Below, in pieces: positions 35,882 through 44,815 of a DNA stretch of 64,000 nt. How positions within the stretch are numbered: position 1 is the stretch's first letter; each line of letters starts with the position of its first letter. The DNA is taken from assembly GCF_026626305.1 (NCBI RefSeq), contig NZ_JAPNUE010000008.1, forward strand, positions 1-64,000. Reading direction: 5' to 3'. The notes beneath the pieces were generated by a model. The model was not told where the DNA came from. It searched no databases and was given only the letters and a program-made list of their open reading frames with translations. The translations under genes and the position numbers were made by a program. The stretch is from Frigidibacter sp. RF13 (GTDB taxonomy: Bacteria; Pseudomonadota; Alphaproteobacteria; Rhodobacterales; Rhodobacteraceae).

Positions 35882-37441
35882 TTACTGGCTTTCGTAGGCC
35901 CCTGCGTCGGGTGCGTTGCCCTTCGGTCGCGGCGCGCCAACTATATCCGAGGGCGTCTGGTAGGCCTTGCTTCCGGCATTCGCCGAGAGCGCACCGGGCA
36001 GCAAACTGTAGTCCTGGCTGCGGTAGGCTGTAAACTCGGAGGCCATATTCCTCACCACAACATTGTTGGACACGACGATGTTGTTGGCCGCCTTGGATGT
36101 ATTCTTGATCAGGTTCGAGGCGTTGTTGCCGATTACGACGTTCCGGGACATGGTGCCGTTCTTGTGCCTGTTCACCGCAATCCAAGGATAATTAGTCCCC
36201 TGCCCCAGCGCGTTGATCACCGTGTTCTGGGCGATCGTGGTGTTTAGCGCGCCAGCGATGGTGATCCCGTGGTAACCGGTCACCGAAATCACGTTATTGC
36301 GGATCTGCGTGCCGTCATACATGCCATCGAACATGCCGATGCCCTGCAGCTTGCATCTGAGCGAATTGGTGCTGGATGCGGTCCATTCGAGGATCTTGTT
36401 GTTTTCGATCACGAGGTTGTAGACGGTCCCGGCCCCGGGCGCGCCCGTCGGGCCGCGCGAGAAGGACTGGAACCCGTCCGCGTGGTTAGCATCGATCTGG
36501 AAGCAGTTCTGGACCTTGTTGCGGCGCACCAGAGAATCGTCGCCGAGCGCGCGCATCGCATCGCCGGCGAAACCATCGACAATATTGTCGACCAACTGGC
36601 TCTGCGGGCCCTCGACCTGAATGCCATGGTAGATACCCGTCACGCGGCTCCCGACCACGATGTTGCGCGCGCCCTGCAGCTGAAAGCCCGAACGTTTGTT
36701 GGCTCTCCAGGCGGTGACATCCCAGGAAAGGTACTTTGCTGCGTCCGGAACCGACCGAACATCCAGGCCGTAGAAGGCAATGTCGCTCGAATTCGTGTAG
36801 GTGCGGACAAGCGCGCCGGAACCCGCGTTCGCCGACGTGGCCCAGACCTTGATATCTCGCATCGTCACGTTCGCGGAATTGCCGATCAGGATCGAGTCAA
36901 CCTGAGCGGTCTGTCCTGGCATGGGTTGGAACGTCACGGCGCTCGAGAACCGGTAGCCCGATATGTTGATCGGGCCGTGATAGCCGTCCATCAGGAAGAC
37001 CCGGTCCCCTCCCTGCAGTTGCCCGGACTTGAGAAGCGCGGCAACGGTCGGATACGTCGCCCCGGCCGCTGGTGTCGTCGTCGGGCTGATCGCCGTCGGG
37101 CTGATCGCCGTCGGGCTGGTTGCCCCGGTCGTCGTGGTCTCCGTGGTCGTGCCGAGGGGCTGCTCTGCGCTCGAAGAAGTGGCGCTCTTGGTCGTCTCGG
37201 TTGTCGTCGTCGTGGTGGGTTCCCCCACACTCACCCACTTGCCCGCTGTGTTGCCGCGCTCGTTCACGTTCAGCTTCATGCGGCTCACGCGCTTCGTCGC
37301 CTTCAGCGAAATGGCGGCCAACGGCGTGCCTGCGACCGGGCCGGGCCTCACCGGCATGATATAATAGTCGGCAGCTGACAATGCGGTCGCGCTGACCCCG
37401 AGGGCCAGGCTGGCGATCAGCATGGAACCAAGCAGCTTCAT
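35882..37441 (-). CDS. Secreted right-handed beta-helix protein with Thr-rich linker
   Basis: The product is 519 residues. After a signal peptide come a short N-terminal domain (YYIMPVRPGPVAG), a Ser/Thr-rich linker at residues about 75-125 with repeated SPTAI units, then a parallel beta-helix of repeating N/V/I rungs (VIENNKILEW, IRNNVISVTGYHGITIAG, TIAQNTVINAL). Such folds occur in polysaccharide lyases and C5-epimerases, so it may modify the exopolysaccharide outside the cell. I see no clear catalytic signature. It ends DAGAYESQ, a common terminal motif of secreted beta-helix proteins. Confidence 0.8.
   Translation of the reverse strand: MKLLGSMLIASLALGVSATALSAADYYIMPVRPGPVAGTPLAAISLKATKRVSRMKLNVNERGNTAGKWVSVGEPTTTTTTETTKSATSSSAEQPLGTTTETTTTGATSPTAISPTAISPTTTPAAGATYPTVAALLKSGQLQGGDRVFLMDGYHGPINISGYRFSSAVTFQPMPGQTAQVDSILIGNSANVTMRDIKVWATSANAGSGALVRTYTNSSDIAFYGLDVRSVPDAAKYLSWDVTAWRANKRSGFQLQGARNIVVGSRVTGIYHGIQVEGPQSQLVDNIVDGFAGDAMRALGDDSLVRRNKVQNCFQIDANHADGFQSFSRGPTGAPGAGTVYNLVIENNKILEWTASSTNSLRCKLQGIGMFDGMYDGTQIRNNVISVTGYHGITIAGALNTTIAQNTVINALGQGTNYPWIAVNRHKNGTMSRNVVIGNNASNLIKNTSKAANNIVVSNNVVVRNMASEFTAYRSQDYSLLPGALSANAGSKAYQTPSDIVGAPRPKGNAPDAGAYESQ
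37080..37124. repeat. 15-bp tandem repeat in the beta-helix gene linker
   Basis: Two identical 15-base units (GTCGGGCTGATCGCC at 37080 and 37095) and a third with two changes (37110) encode the SPTAI-type linker on the minus strand. The unit length is a multiple of three, so slippage would change the linker length without breaking the frame. Confidence 0.85.
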
Positions 37442-37754
37442 CGAATTGTCCTTCCGGTCGCGAGTGTATCCCCGCCATCAACAATGAATCCGAACGTGGC
37501 AAAGATGCGGCGCAAATGGAGTTTGGTTATGTCAGTCGAGCCAAATCTGACGCGAATATCCAATCATTCGTTAATCATTGTCCGCCAAACGGATAGTAGC
37601 ACTATCCAAAAGTTGTAAACAGTACCTCCGCGCGCAGCATTCCGCCGATGTTAAGACGGGTCGAAAATCATGCGGCAGTGACGGCCAATAGGGCCCGCGT
37701 CCCGCGCGGCGCCCACCTGGACGAACTCACTCGGCCAACATGACAGGATCCGAC
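37442..37754. promoter_or_regulatory. Divergent intergenic region, beta-helix / spike base genes
   Basis: These 313 bases lie between two divergent starts and contain no convincing gene. The middle part is AT-rich. A perfect 7-bp inverted repeat (GGATAGT / ACTATCC, loop AGC, 37591-37607) could be an operator. AGGAT at 37744 precedes the spike base ATG. Confidence 0.45.
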
Positions 37755-38015
37755 ATGGACAAGTTTTCCGAATATCCAACGACATTGACTGCGCCCGCAC
37801 GCGACGCTTCCACCGTCGTGCCGCATGACACCAACGACCTGGCACAACTGCCGCGCGCGCTCTACATCGGCCAGGGCGGGCATGTATCCCTCAGAATGCC
37901 CGGCGGCGGAACCGTAGTCTTTGCCAACGCACAGGGCGGAAGCTTTCTGCCGCTGCGCGCACTCGGCATCAACGCAACCGGGACAACCGCCAGCGCTATC
38001 GTCGCACTCTGGTAA
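37755..38015 (+). CDS. Spike base protein, GhsA (rcc01079) family
   Basis: The product is 86 residues. Its pattern (N-terminal DKFSEY with TAPAR, then DLAQLPRALYIGQGGHVSLRMPGGGTVVFANAQGGSFLPLRAL in overlapping blocks, ending GTTASAIVALW) matches the short protein that forms the base of head spikes on the Rhodobacter gene transfer agent and related phage-like particles. ATG 37755 follows AGGAT with proper spacing; ATG 37740 would add five residues. No capsid or tail genes lie nearby, so the gene is detached from any full particle locus. It is convergent with the decayed fibre gene. Confidence 0.82.
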   Translation: MDKFSEYPTTLTAPARDASTVVPHDTNDLAQLPRALYIGQGGHVSLRMPGGGTVVFANAQGGSFLPLRALGINATGTTASAIVALW

Positions 38016-38035
38016 CCCAATAGCCCGCGAGAAAC

Positions 38036-38073
38036 AGAAAACGCAGGACAGGGGATCGGTTCTGCGCTTTTTC
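38036..38073 (+). terminator. Rho-independent terminator of the spike base gene
   Basis: An imperfect stem (CGCAGGA at 38042-38048 with the TTCTGCG region at 38060-38066) has A-rich flanks on the left that pair with a five-T run on the right. It begins about 20 bases after the stop codon. Confidence 0.65.
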
Positions 38074-38229
38074 TCTTCCGGTGTGGGCGAGAGCATTCGG
38101 CAGCGGCATCAGGATGCGTCGGAGCCGCGCTTCCAGCTGTCGGCATTCGCCACAGATGCGGGCCCGTAACATGCCTGACCGGCGTCGTTGCAGGTTCGGT
38201 CGCGCTGCCGGTCGCGGAGTACCAAGACT

Positions 38230-40170
38230 TTACATATTCGACATGGCCGACAATCTGCAGCGTCGCCGACTTCCGCGCGAGAAATCCTGCAGAGCGGTTG
38301 CTATGGCCTGCGTCGTAACGGGCAAGGAAAGCAACCGGAAGCGACCCGAGAAGATGATCGCCGCCGTACCTGCAGGGACATTCGTCGGTGAAACAAAATA
38401 GGGGCCAGTCGCCGAAGTGGTGAATGTCAGCGCCACGGCCGGTAAAGTGTTGGTAAATACTGCGTCTGACGGCAGCGGGCGAACCGTAATGCCATTCACA
38501 CCCGCCGCGCCGACGGCAACGATGGGCAGGTTCTTCCAGATGTTGTTTGCGTGGTCCTCCGGGAACTGGATCTGGCCGCTGGTGCCCCCTTCGCCGAATT
38601 GGATCGTGTCCAAGGCGGTGAAGTTCCCGCCGCCGTTCTTGAAGATGCGCATGCGGCCCGCCACAAGCTGAGCATTCTGAGCGGGAGCGCCGTTGACCTG
38701 AGAGCCCATCACCGAGGTCCAGTGCAGGAAGGTAGCGGGCAGAGCCGCTTCTGCGCGGGCGAGCCTTGTGGTGGTAATCGGTCCGGCCGACGACCAGGCA
38801 TCGACATATGCCCCGGTCAGTTCCCAAAGACAATTGTCGAAGACCGGCACCGGCCAGTTCGACAGGCCCGACGCCCTCAGGAACGCGTGCGCGGTCAGCC
38901 GGGCGAGCGCCTGGACGCCGCCGGGCGTGTTCCCGGCGCGGTCGGAAAGTTCGGCCCAGCCACCCGCATCGCCATCATGGCCGTTCACGCAGGTTGCGGG
39001 CTCGATCCCCTGCGGCAGGAACATCGTCGCGGACGGCAGTGAAAGCATCGCGCGCACGCTCTCGCGGACAAGCTGCTTGTTCTCGAGGTTGGTGTTGGGC
39101 GCACCACCAGCATAATGCGTCGCATCCTGCATGTCGGCGTCGATATCGAACCGGTGTGGGCCAAAGATCACCCATTTGGTCTCCGCATAATCGTAGAATT
39201 CGCCGAACCAGTGATCAGCATGATAGGACTGGCCGGACCCGTAATTGATCGTGGCCGGGAAGGTGACTGTCGCCCCCGCCGTGTCCTTGCCGGAGATGAG
39301 CGGAAAAAGTGCCTGACCGTAGTTTCCAGCCAGATTGCCCGGCGAGGCGTAACAAGACATGGCGGCAATCCCGACCTTCTGACCGTCGGCGGTCGCGAAG
39401 TCATGCAGCGCTTTGTCGGCCGACCGAAGGCGGCTCGGGTCGGAATCATTTACCAGCGCGCGTGTATCGGTGCCCGCAATCGTCTGGAAGATGACAGCGA
39501 ATTTCTCGCCCCGGCGCGCGGCGATCAGCGTCGCGGCAATCGCGGCGACAGCGGCCGTTTAGGGCTGGCTGTCACAAATCACGAAGCGCTGCGGTGTCGT
39601 GGGGGCGCCGACGAGGATCTGCACCACCTCGGGGTCGCTGACCGATGGCGCCGTTGTGCCGTTGCAAGAGCTATTGATGATCCGCTCCGGCTCCGACTGG
39701 CCCCAGATCGCGATCACATGGCCCACACCGAACCGGTTCGCGCCCTGCGCTACCACGCCCGGTTGGTTTTTAGGCCTGACCTCGGGCCGGAACCACGAGG
39801 CCCTGTGCGGCGCTGTGATCTGGCCCGACCAGGTCCCGCCCACCGAGATCGTGCCGATATCGGCCCACGCTGTCGTCGTCGCGCCGCCGTCGTTGAGAGA
39901 CACGGAACGCGCCTGAACAGGTTCACCCGCCACACCGGTGCCACTCAAGGCCACGGTCGTGCTCGACCCTCCGAAAACAAAACCGCTGTCGAAAAGCACC
40001 TTGTCGCGCGTAAGAGCACTAACGGTGACGAAACCGCTGGGTGGCCCCCGCGTTCTGCTGATGACGGTGCATCTGGAAGGAGAGAGAAAGGTTGAACATT
40101 CAGGATCCCGCTGTTGGGCGCAGGGATTAGCCTCACAACAACCAGCCCCGAGCGGAGCGGTTAACGGCAT
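38230..40170 (-). pseudogene. Decayed SGNH-esterase-like spike/fibre gene
   Basis: Two long minus-strand pieces lie in the same frame, split by a TAA at 39559-39561. The upstream piece (to 39562) contains RASWFRPEVRPKNQPGV and AIWGQSEPE, an SGNH block I with the nucleophilic Ser. The downstream piece contains SYHADHWFGEFYD and DADMQDATHYAGG, where Asp and His fit SGNH block V. Between TAA and the ATG at 39360 the frame still reads as family-like protein (LIAARRGEKFAVIFQT). The last 15-20 codons look frameshifted near 38285, and the first about 46 codons do not look genuine. It is probably a pseudogene; readthrough or a sequencing error are alternatives. Confidence 0.75.
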
Positions 40171-40723
40171 CTTCCCGGATGACTCGGGCCGCCATGGCGA
40201 TCGGGCGCGGCCCGGATTCCTCGCGTCGCGACAATCGTGTTCCCAGAAGTACCACGAGTGTCGTTGGCTTTGCGTTTGCGCCGCAAGTCGCGCACGCCAG
40301 GGGTAGTCGGCGTCAAGACCTGACGAATCGCCGACGCAACGTCTGCAATTACGCGAAAATCATCATCAGTGACCAACAGTAAGCGCCGATGTGAAACAAT
40401 AGGCGCGTCGCCCGTGCCGACAAGTCTCGCCTGCGCTAATCAACTACACTATCTTGCCAAGGCGGGCCTACGCACGTGAAACGGGATTGCCTGTTGTCAT
40501 CGACGACCACATATGCGCGCCAGATGCCTACCGTAGCGCCAGACGCGGCTGCGCAGGTCGGCTCCGTCCGGGCCTGCCCGCAGCCCGACGCCGGCCATCG
40601 CTGCAACCGAGCAGTTTGGAGCGATACCAGACCAAGAACAGGGGGAGCGCGTGCGCCATACTTAGCCCGGCCCTTGCACCCCATCGGCACGCGAGGACCG
40701 CTGTCCCGAAGCGGGGCGGGAAC
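40171..40723. other. Non-coding stretch between fibre remnant and glycosyltransferase
   Basis: These 553 bases contain several short overlapping open frames on both strands, none with a signal peptide, domain or good ribosome-binding site. The glycosyltransferase frame is open upstream to 40454 but that part has no GT features. It may be further eroded sequence from the same insertion. Confidence 0.5.
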
Positions 40724-41911
40724 ATGCTGATCCAGCCGCCACCGCAGTCCGGGACATCCGCGCTCGGGCTCTCTCGCATTCGGCCCGTCCGCGCGCTGAT
40801 GAGCATGCCCTGCGCCGATGTGGGCGTCGGCAACACCTGCCGCTCGCTCATGCGCGCGGCCGCCGCGCTCGGCTATGAGGTCGATCTTCATACCAGCCGC
40901 TCCGACAGCCGGTCAGAGGCGGGTTTTCCGCTCCACAGTTTCATCTCTGGTCCCTTGGCGCATCTGCCGCACCGGATCACCCGGCGCTACAGCGTGCCAC
41001 GCGCCCACCGCGCCTATCTTCAGACGCTTCGCCCCGGCGACATCGCCTATCTCTGGCCCTCGGTGCCCTGGCGCATCTTCGCGGAACTGCGCGCCCGCGA
41101 CGTGATCGTCGTGACCGAGGCGATCAATACGCTGATGCGGCACGCCAAGCCGATCCTCGACGCCGAATACGACCGTCTCGGCCTGCCGCCAACTCACCGG
41201 ATCACCGACACCCGGATCGCCGACGAGGAGGCGCGCCTCGCGCTCACAGACGCGATCTTCAGCCCAAGCCCGGCGACCGACCGTAGTCTCGCGGCCCTTG
41301 GCGGATCGCTGCGCGTCCTTCCCGCAAGCTACGGCACGGAACTGCGCCAGACCCTGCGGCTCTGCCCGAACAAGCAGCCCGGCGCGCCGGTCCGCTTCCT
41401 GTTCGTGGGCCTTTCCTGCATTCGAAAGGGCCTTCAGGATCTGCTCGCGGCCTGGCGCGACCTGCCCGCGAATGCCCATCTGCGCATCGTGGGCCTGCGC
41501 GAGCGCGAGCTTCAGCGGCTTTACAGCGACGTGCTCCAAATGCCGAACGTCAGCGCGACGGGGTTTGCCACGGACATAGCCGCCGAATACTCGGCGGCCG
41601 ATGTCTTCGTCCTGCCCTCTCTGGAAGAAGGCGACCCTCGGGTCACCTATGAGGCCGCCGCCGCCGGCCTGCCGATACTCGCGTCGCCTTTTGGTGCGGG
41701 CCGCATCGGCGCCGATACCGGCGCGGTCGTGGCTTTCGACACCCGCGACATTGCGCAATTGCGTGACCGCATCGCGGCCTTCACCGCCGATGTCGACCTG
41801 CGCCGGCATTGGGGTGAGCGCGCCTTTGCTGCCGTCCGATCCTACGGCTGGACCGACGTGGCAGAACGGCGTTTCAGCGCGCTTGGGGAAACCTTCGGCT
41901 CAACCGCCTAG
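40724..41911 (+). CDS. GT4 glycosyltransferase
   Basis: The product is 395 residues, a GT-B enzyme. The N-lobe has SMPCADVGVGNTCRSLMRAA, and the C-lobe contains VRFLFVGLSCIRKGLQDLLAAW and the donor-binding segment VFVLPSLEEGDPRVTYEAAA with the paired Glu of GT4 enzymes. ATG 40724 follows GGGGCGGG at suitable spacing. It probably adds a sugar to the exopolysaccharide but is separated from the core locus by the spike/fibre remnant. It ends tail-to-tail with trhO (4-base overlap). Confidence 0.85.
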   Translation: MLIQPPPQSGTSALGLSRIRPVRALMSMPCADVGVGNTCRSLMRAAAALGYEVDLHTSRSDSRSEAGFPLHSFISGPLAHLPHRITRRYSVPRAHRAYLQTLRPGDIAYLWPSVPWRIFAELRARDVIVVTEAINTLMRHAKPILDAEYDRLGLPPTHRITDTRIADEEARLALTDAIFSPSPATDRSLAALGGSLRVLPASYGTELRQTLRLCPNKQPGAPVRFLFVGLSCIRKGLQDLLAAWRDLPANAHLRIVGLRERELQRLYSDVLQMPNVSATGFATDIAAEYSAADVFVLPSLEEGDPRVTYEAAAAGLPILASPFGAGRIGADTGAVVAFDTRDIAQLRDRIAAFTADVDLRRHWGERAFAAVRSYGWTDVAERRFSALGETFGSTA

Positions 41912-42813
41912 CCGAGTTTCGAATGGGCGCGCCCGGCGCGCGCTGCCGCTGTCATCTGCCTGTGCCGTTCGCGGAACCCGTTACGCTGCGCATCGGAATA
42001 TTCGTCTGCGCAGCGGTGGCAGGCGGCGCCTTCCTCAAATTCCGGCCGCGCACGATCTTCCGCTGACAGCGGGCGGCGGCAGGCGTAGCACATTGCATGA
42101 TCGCCGGGAGCGAGCCCGTGCCCCACCGACACCCGCTGGTCGAAGACGAAACAGGCGCCATTCCAGCGGCTCTCGGCCTCGGGCACCTCCTCGAGATATC
42201 TCAGGATGCCCCCCTTCAGGTGAAAGACATCCTCGAAGCCCTCTCCCAGAAGGAAGTTCGTGGACTTTTCGCAGCGAATACCACCGGTGCAGAACATCGC
42301 AACCCGCTTGCCCTCAAATTCCGCCGAATGTGCGCGCCACCAGTCAGGAAAATCACGGAAGGTACGAATGCCGGGATCGACCGCGCCCTCGAACGTCCCG
42401 ATCGCCACCTCGTAGTCGTTGCGCGTGTCGATCACGACCACATCCGGCGCCGTGATCAGCGCGTTCCAGTCCTGAGGCGCGACATAATTACCAACGCGGG
42501 CCAACGGATCGACATCCGGCTGTCCCATCGTCACGATCTCCCGCTTCAGCCGCACCTTCATCCGGCCAAAAGGCATCGTCTCGGCGCGGCTTTCCTTCCA
42601 TTCGATCTCGGCACAGCCCGGCAAGGTTCTTATGTGGGCCAGGACCCTGTCGATCCCCTCGCGCGATCCGGCGATGGTGCCGTTGATCCCCTCGCGCGCC
42701 AGAAGCAGCGTGCCCCTGACACCACCCGCCTCGCAGGCGGCCAAAAGCGGCCCGCGCAGCGAAGCGGGATCGGGAAAGGCTGTGAACTGATAGAGGGCGG
42801 CCACTGTGATCAT
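41908..42813 (-). CDS. trhO: tRNA uridine(34) hydroxylase TrhO
   Basis: The product is 301 residues with an N-terminal acylphosphatase-like domain (LLLAREGINGTIAGS), a rhodanese domain with the active Cys175 in FCTGGIRCEKS, and a C-terminal Cys-rich segment (CYACRRPL ... CHRCADEY). TrhO adds oxygen to U34 to form ho5U in tRNAs. The length and blocks are as usual for the family (formerly YceA). Confidence 0.93.
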   Translation of the reverse strand: MITVAALYQFTAFPDPASLRGPLLAACEAGGVRGTLLLAREGINGTIAGSREGIDRVLAHIRTLPGCAEIEWKESRAETMPFGRMKVRLKREIVTMGQPDVDPLARVGNYVAPQDWNALITAPDVVVIDTRNDYEVAIGTFEGAVDPGIRTFRDFPDWWRAHSAEFEGKRVAMFCTGGIRCEKSTNFLLGEGFEDVFHLKGGILRYLEEVPEAESRWNGACFVFDQRVSVGHGLAPGDHAMCYACRRPLSAEDRARPEFEEGAACHRCADEYSDAQRNGFRERHRQMTAAARAGRAHSKLG

Positions 42814-42832
42814 GAACCGGTCATAGAAAAGC

Positions 42833-42850
42833 CCTTGCGCGCACGCAAGG
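42833..42850 (-). terminator. Terminator of the Hsp70-family gene
   Basis: A perfect 7-bp stem (CCTTGCG / CGCAAGG, four-base loop) lies just past the stop of the minus-strand gene and is followed, in that direction, by GCTTTTCT. This is a fair Rho-independent terminator. Confidence 0.6.
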
Positions 42851-42855
42851 CGCGA

Positions 42856-44088
42856 TCAAGTCTCCGCCGCCGCCAGCGCTAGCCCGCGCACGACGGCGGT
42901 GAAGACGTCGGACCGTTCGAAGGCTGCCGCCGGGAAAAGGGCGCGCACCTGTCGGTCAACCGCGCCCAGAAGGCTGGACCCGCCAACAAAGATCACGCGC
43001 GCGACGTCCTGTGGTGAAACCCCGGCCGTTCCCAGCGTCTCGCCGATGGCAAGGCCGATCTGCCAGGCGGGCGGGGCAAGCACCTCGGCAAGGTCTGCGG
43101 CGGCCAGCACCGGCCGCAGACCCGTCTCGACCATCGAAAGATCGACCGCGCCTGATCCGTGGTCGTTCGCGGCCAGCTTCGCCGCCTCGACCGCGAAGGC
43201 GACATCATGGCCCATCTCATCCTCGATCACGCTGACCAGCCGCCCGAGCCTGCGCGGCTCGACCGCCTGACGCGCCCAAAGACGCACCTCGCGAAGTGTG
43301 GCCGGGCTGTAAAGGAAGGCGATCTTCTCCCAGCTCGCCAGCTCATGAAACAGGGCCTGCGGCACGACGTGCAAACCCGGCCCCAGTTCATTGCGCAGCT
43401 GGCCGCCCATGCCGAGCAGAGGCATCACCCGCGCAAGGCTGAGCATCCGGTCGAAATCGGTGCCGCCAAGGCGAATGCCGTGGCTGGCAATCACGCGGAT
43501 CCCGCGCTCCGCAGGCTCGAACAGGGTGAAGTCCGAGGTGCCCCCGCCGATGTCGACGATGAGGCCAAGCCCTGATCCCACGCCAGTTGCCCGCGCGGCG
43601 GCTTCGGGTTCGGCCAGAAACCGGACCTCGCGAAAGCCCGCCATCGCATAGCATTCGGCAAGGTCTTCCGCCGCCTTCGCGTTGCGCACCGGATCGGCGC
43701 TGTGAAACCGCACCGGGCGGCCTGCCACGACGCGGTCCACCGGCCTGCCAAGCGTAGCCTCGGCACGCGCGCGAACTTCCGTGAGGAATTCCGCGACGAT
43801 ATCCAGAAGTGTCAGGCGGCGGTTAAGGAACTGCCGCCTCTCACGAGCCAGCGGTGTGCCGAGGATGGACTTCAACGCCCGCATGAAACGCCCGTCGCGG
43901 CCCTCGATCATCGCGCCCACCGCCGCGCTGCCGATCAGCGTCGCGCGCGCCGCGTAATCAAGGAAGACCGCCGTGGGCAGCGTTTCGCGCCCAGCCTCGA
44001 GCGGGATCATCACCGCGCGTCCCCCGCTCAGGACCGCCGCTGCCGAATTGGACGTGCCGAAATCCACACCAATCGCTGCCGGTCCCAT
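42856..44088 (-). CDS. Hsp70 family protein, YegD-like
   Basis: The product is 410 residues and consists only of an actin-like ATPase domain. Phosphate 1 is GVDFGTSNSA near the N-terminus, phosphate 2 is IVDIGGGTSDFTLF, and the adenosine motif is VIFVGGSSLL. No substrate-binding domain follows, as in YegD. Its role is unclear; it may be a divergent chaperone. ATG 44088 gives the conserved N-terminus with an AGGGAGG-type ribosome-binding sequence, unlike the longer frame to 44163. Confidence 0.87.
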   Translation of the reverse strand: MGPAAIGVDFGTSNSAAAVLSGGRAVMIPLEAGRETLPTAVFLDYAARATLIGSAAVGAMIEGRDGRFMRALKSILGTPLARERRQFLNRRLTLLDIVAEFLTEVRARAEATLGRPVDRVVAGRPVRFHSADPVRNAKAAEDLAECYAMAGFREVRFLAEPEAAARATGVGSGLGLIVDIGGGTSDFTLFEPAERGIRVIASHGIRLGGTDFDRMLSLARVMPLLGMGGQLRNELGPGLHVVPQALFHELASWEKIAFLYSPATLREVRLWARQAVEPRRLGRLVSVIEDEMGHDVAFAVEAAKLAANDHGSGAVDLSMVETGLRPVLAAADLAEVLAPPAWQIGLAIGETLGTAGVSPQDVARVIFVGGSSLLGAVDRQVRALFPAAAFERSDVFTAVVRGLALAAAET

Positions 44089-44205
44089 GAAGCCTCCCTT
44101 TCGGAAAGGCGCCGCAGGTAGCAGATGACCGCCTCCGCCGCAACCCGGCCCCATTGACCGCACCCGCCCCGGTCCTTACCCATGGGCGGGATACGGAGGT
44201 GAGCC

Positions 44206-44814
44206 ATGCGCCCAGAGACCCATGCCCTGATCGTCATCGACGTGCAGAACGATTTCTGCCCGGGCGGCGCGCTGGCTGTTGCCGAGGGCGATGCCATCAT
44301 TCCGCGCGTCAACGCGCTGATAGACGACTTCGCGGTCAGGGTGCTGACCCAGGACTGGCACCCGGCCAACCATTCCTCTTTCGCCGCGAACCATCCCGGC
44401 GCCCAGCCCTTCAGTCTGACCGAAATGCCCTATGGCCCCCAGGTCCTCTGGCCCGCCCATTGCGTGCAAGGCTCGCAAGGCGCGGCCTTCCACAAGGATC
44501 TGCGGACCGATCCCGCCGATCTGGTGATCCGCAAGGGCTTCCGCGCCGCGATCGACAGCTATTCCGCCTTCTTCGAAAACGACCACAAGACACCGACGGG
44601 CCTTGAGGGCTATCTGAAGACCCGTGGCGTCACCAACCTGACCTTTGTCGGCCTCGCAACTGACTTCTGTGTCGCCTATTCGGCCATCGACGCGGCTGGC
44701 CTCGGCTTCAAGGTCACGGTGCTGGAGCGTGCCTGCCGGGCCATCGACCTGAACGGCTCACTCGCCGACGCGCGCGACAAGATGCGCGCGGCGGGCGTGC
44801 GGCTGGAGGCCTGA
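44206..44814 (+). CDS. pncA: Nicotinamidase
   Basis: The product is 202 residues. The triad is Asp12 ([12 protein letters not shown]), Lys110 (VIRKGF) and Cys155 ([10 protein letters not shown]); the metal site uses Asp50, His52 and His56 (QDWHPANH). It converts nicotinamide to nicotinate for NAD salvage. The next gene, one base downstream, uses the product, so the two form an operon. Confidence 0.95.
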   Translation: MRPETHALIVIDVQNDFCPGGALAVAEGDAIIPRVNALIDDFAVRVLTQDWHPANHSSFAANHPGAQPFSLTEMPYGPQVLWPAHCVQGSQGAAFHKDLRTDPADLVIRKGFRAAIDSYSAFFENDHKTPTGLEGYLKTRGVTNLTFVGLATDFCVAYSAIDAAGLGFKVTVLERACRAIDLNGSLADARDKMRAAGVRLEA

Positions 44815-44815
44815 G

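Noticed and set aside
36269..37378. 369-codon plus-strand open frame
   Set aside because: It is antisense to the beta-helix gene, whose signal peptide, repeats and terminator all support the minus strand.
37755..38015. Spike base gene as part of a prophage
   Set aside because: No capsid, portal, tail, lysis or integrase genes lie within the window; the neighbours are polysaccharide genes and a decayed fibre gene.
40436..40891. Minus-strand and plus-strand frames in the 40.2-40.7 kb gap
   Set aside because: They have no ribosome-binding site or domain, and the long upstream extension of the glycosyltransferase frame is not supported by GT-B family structure.
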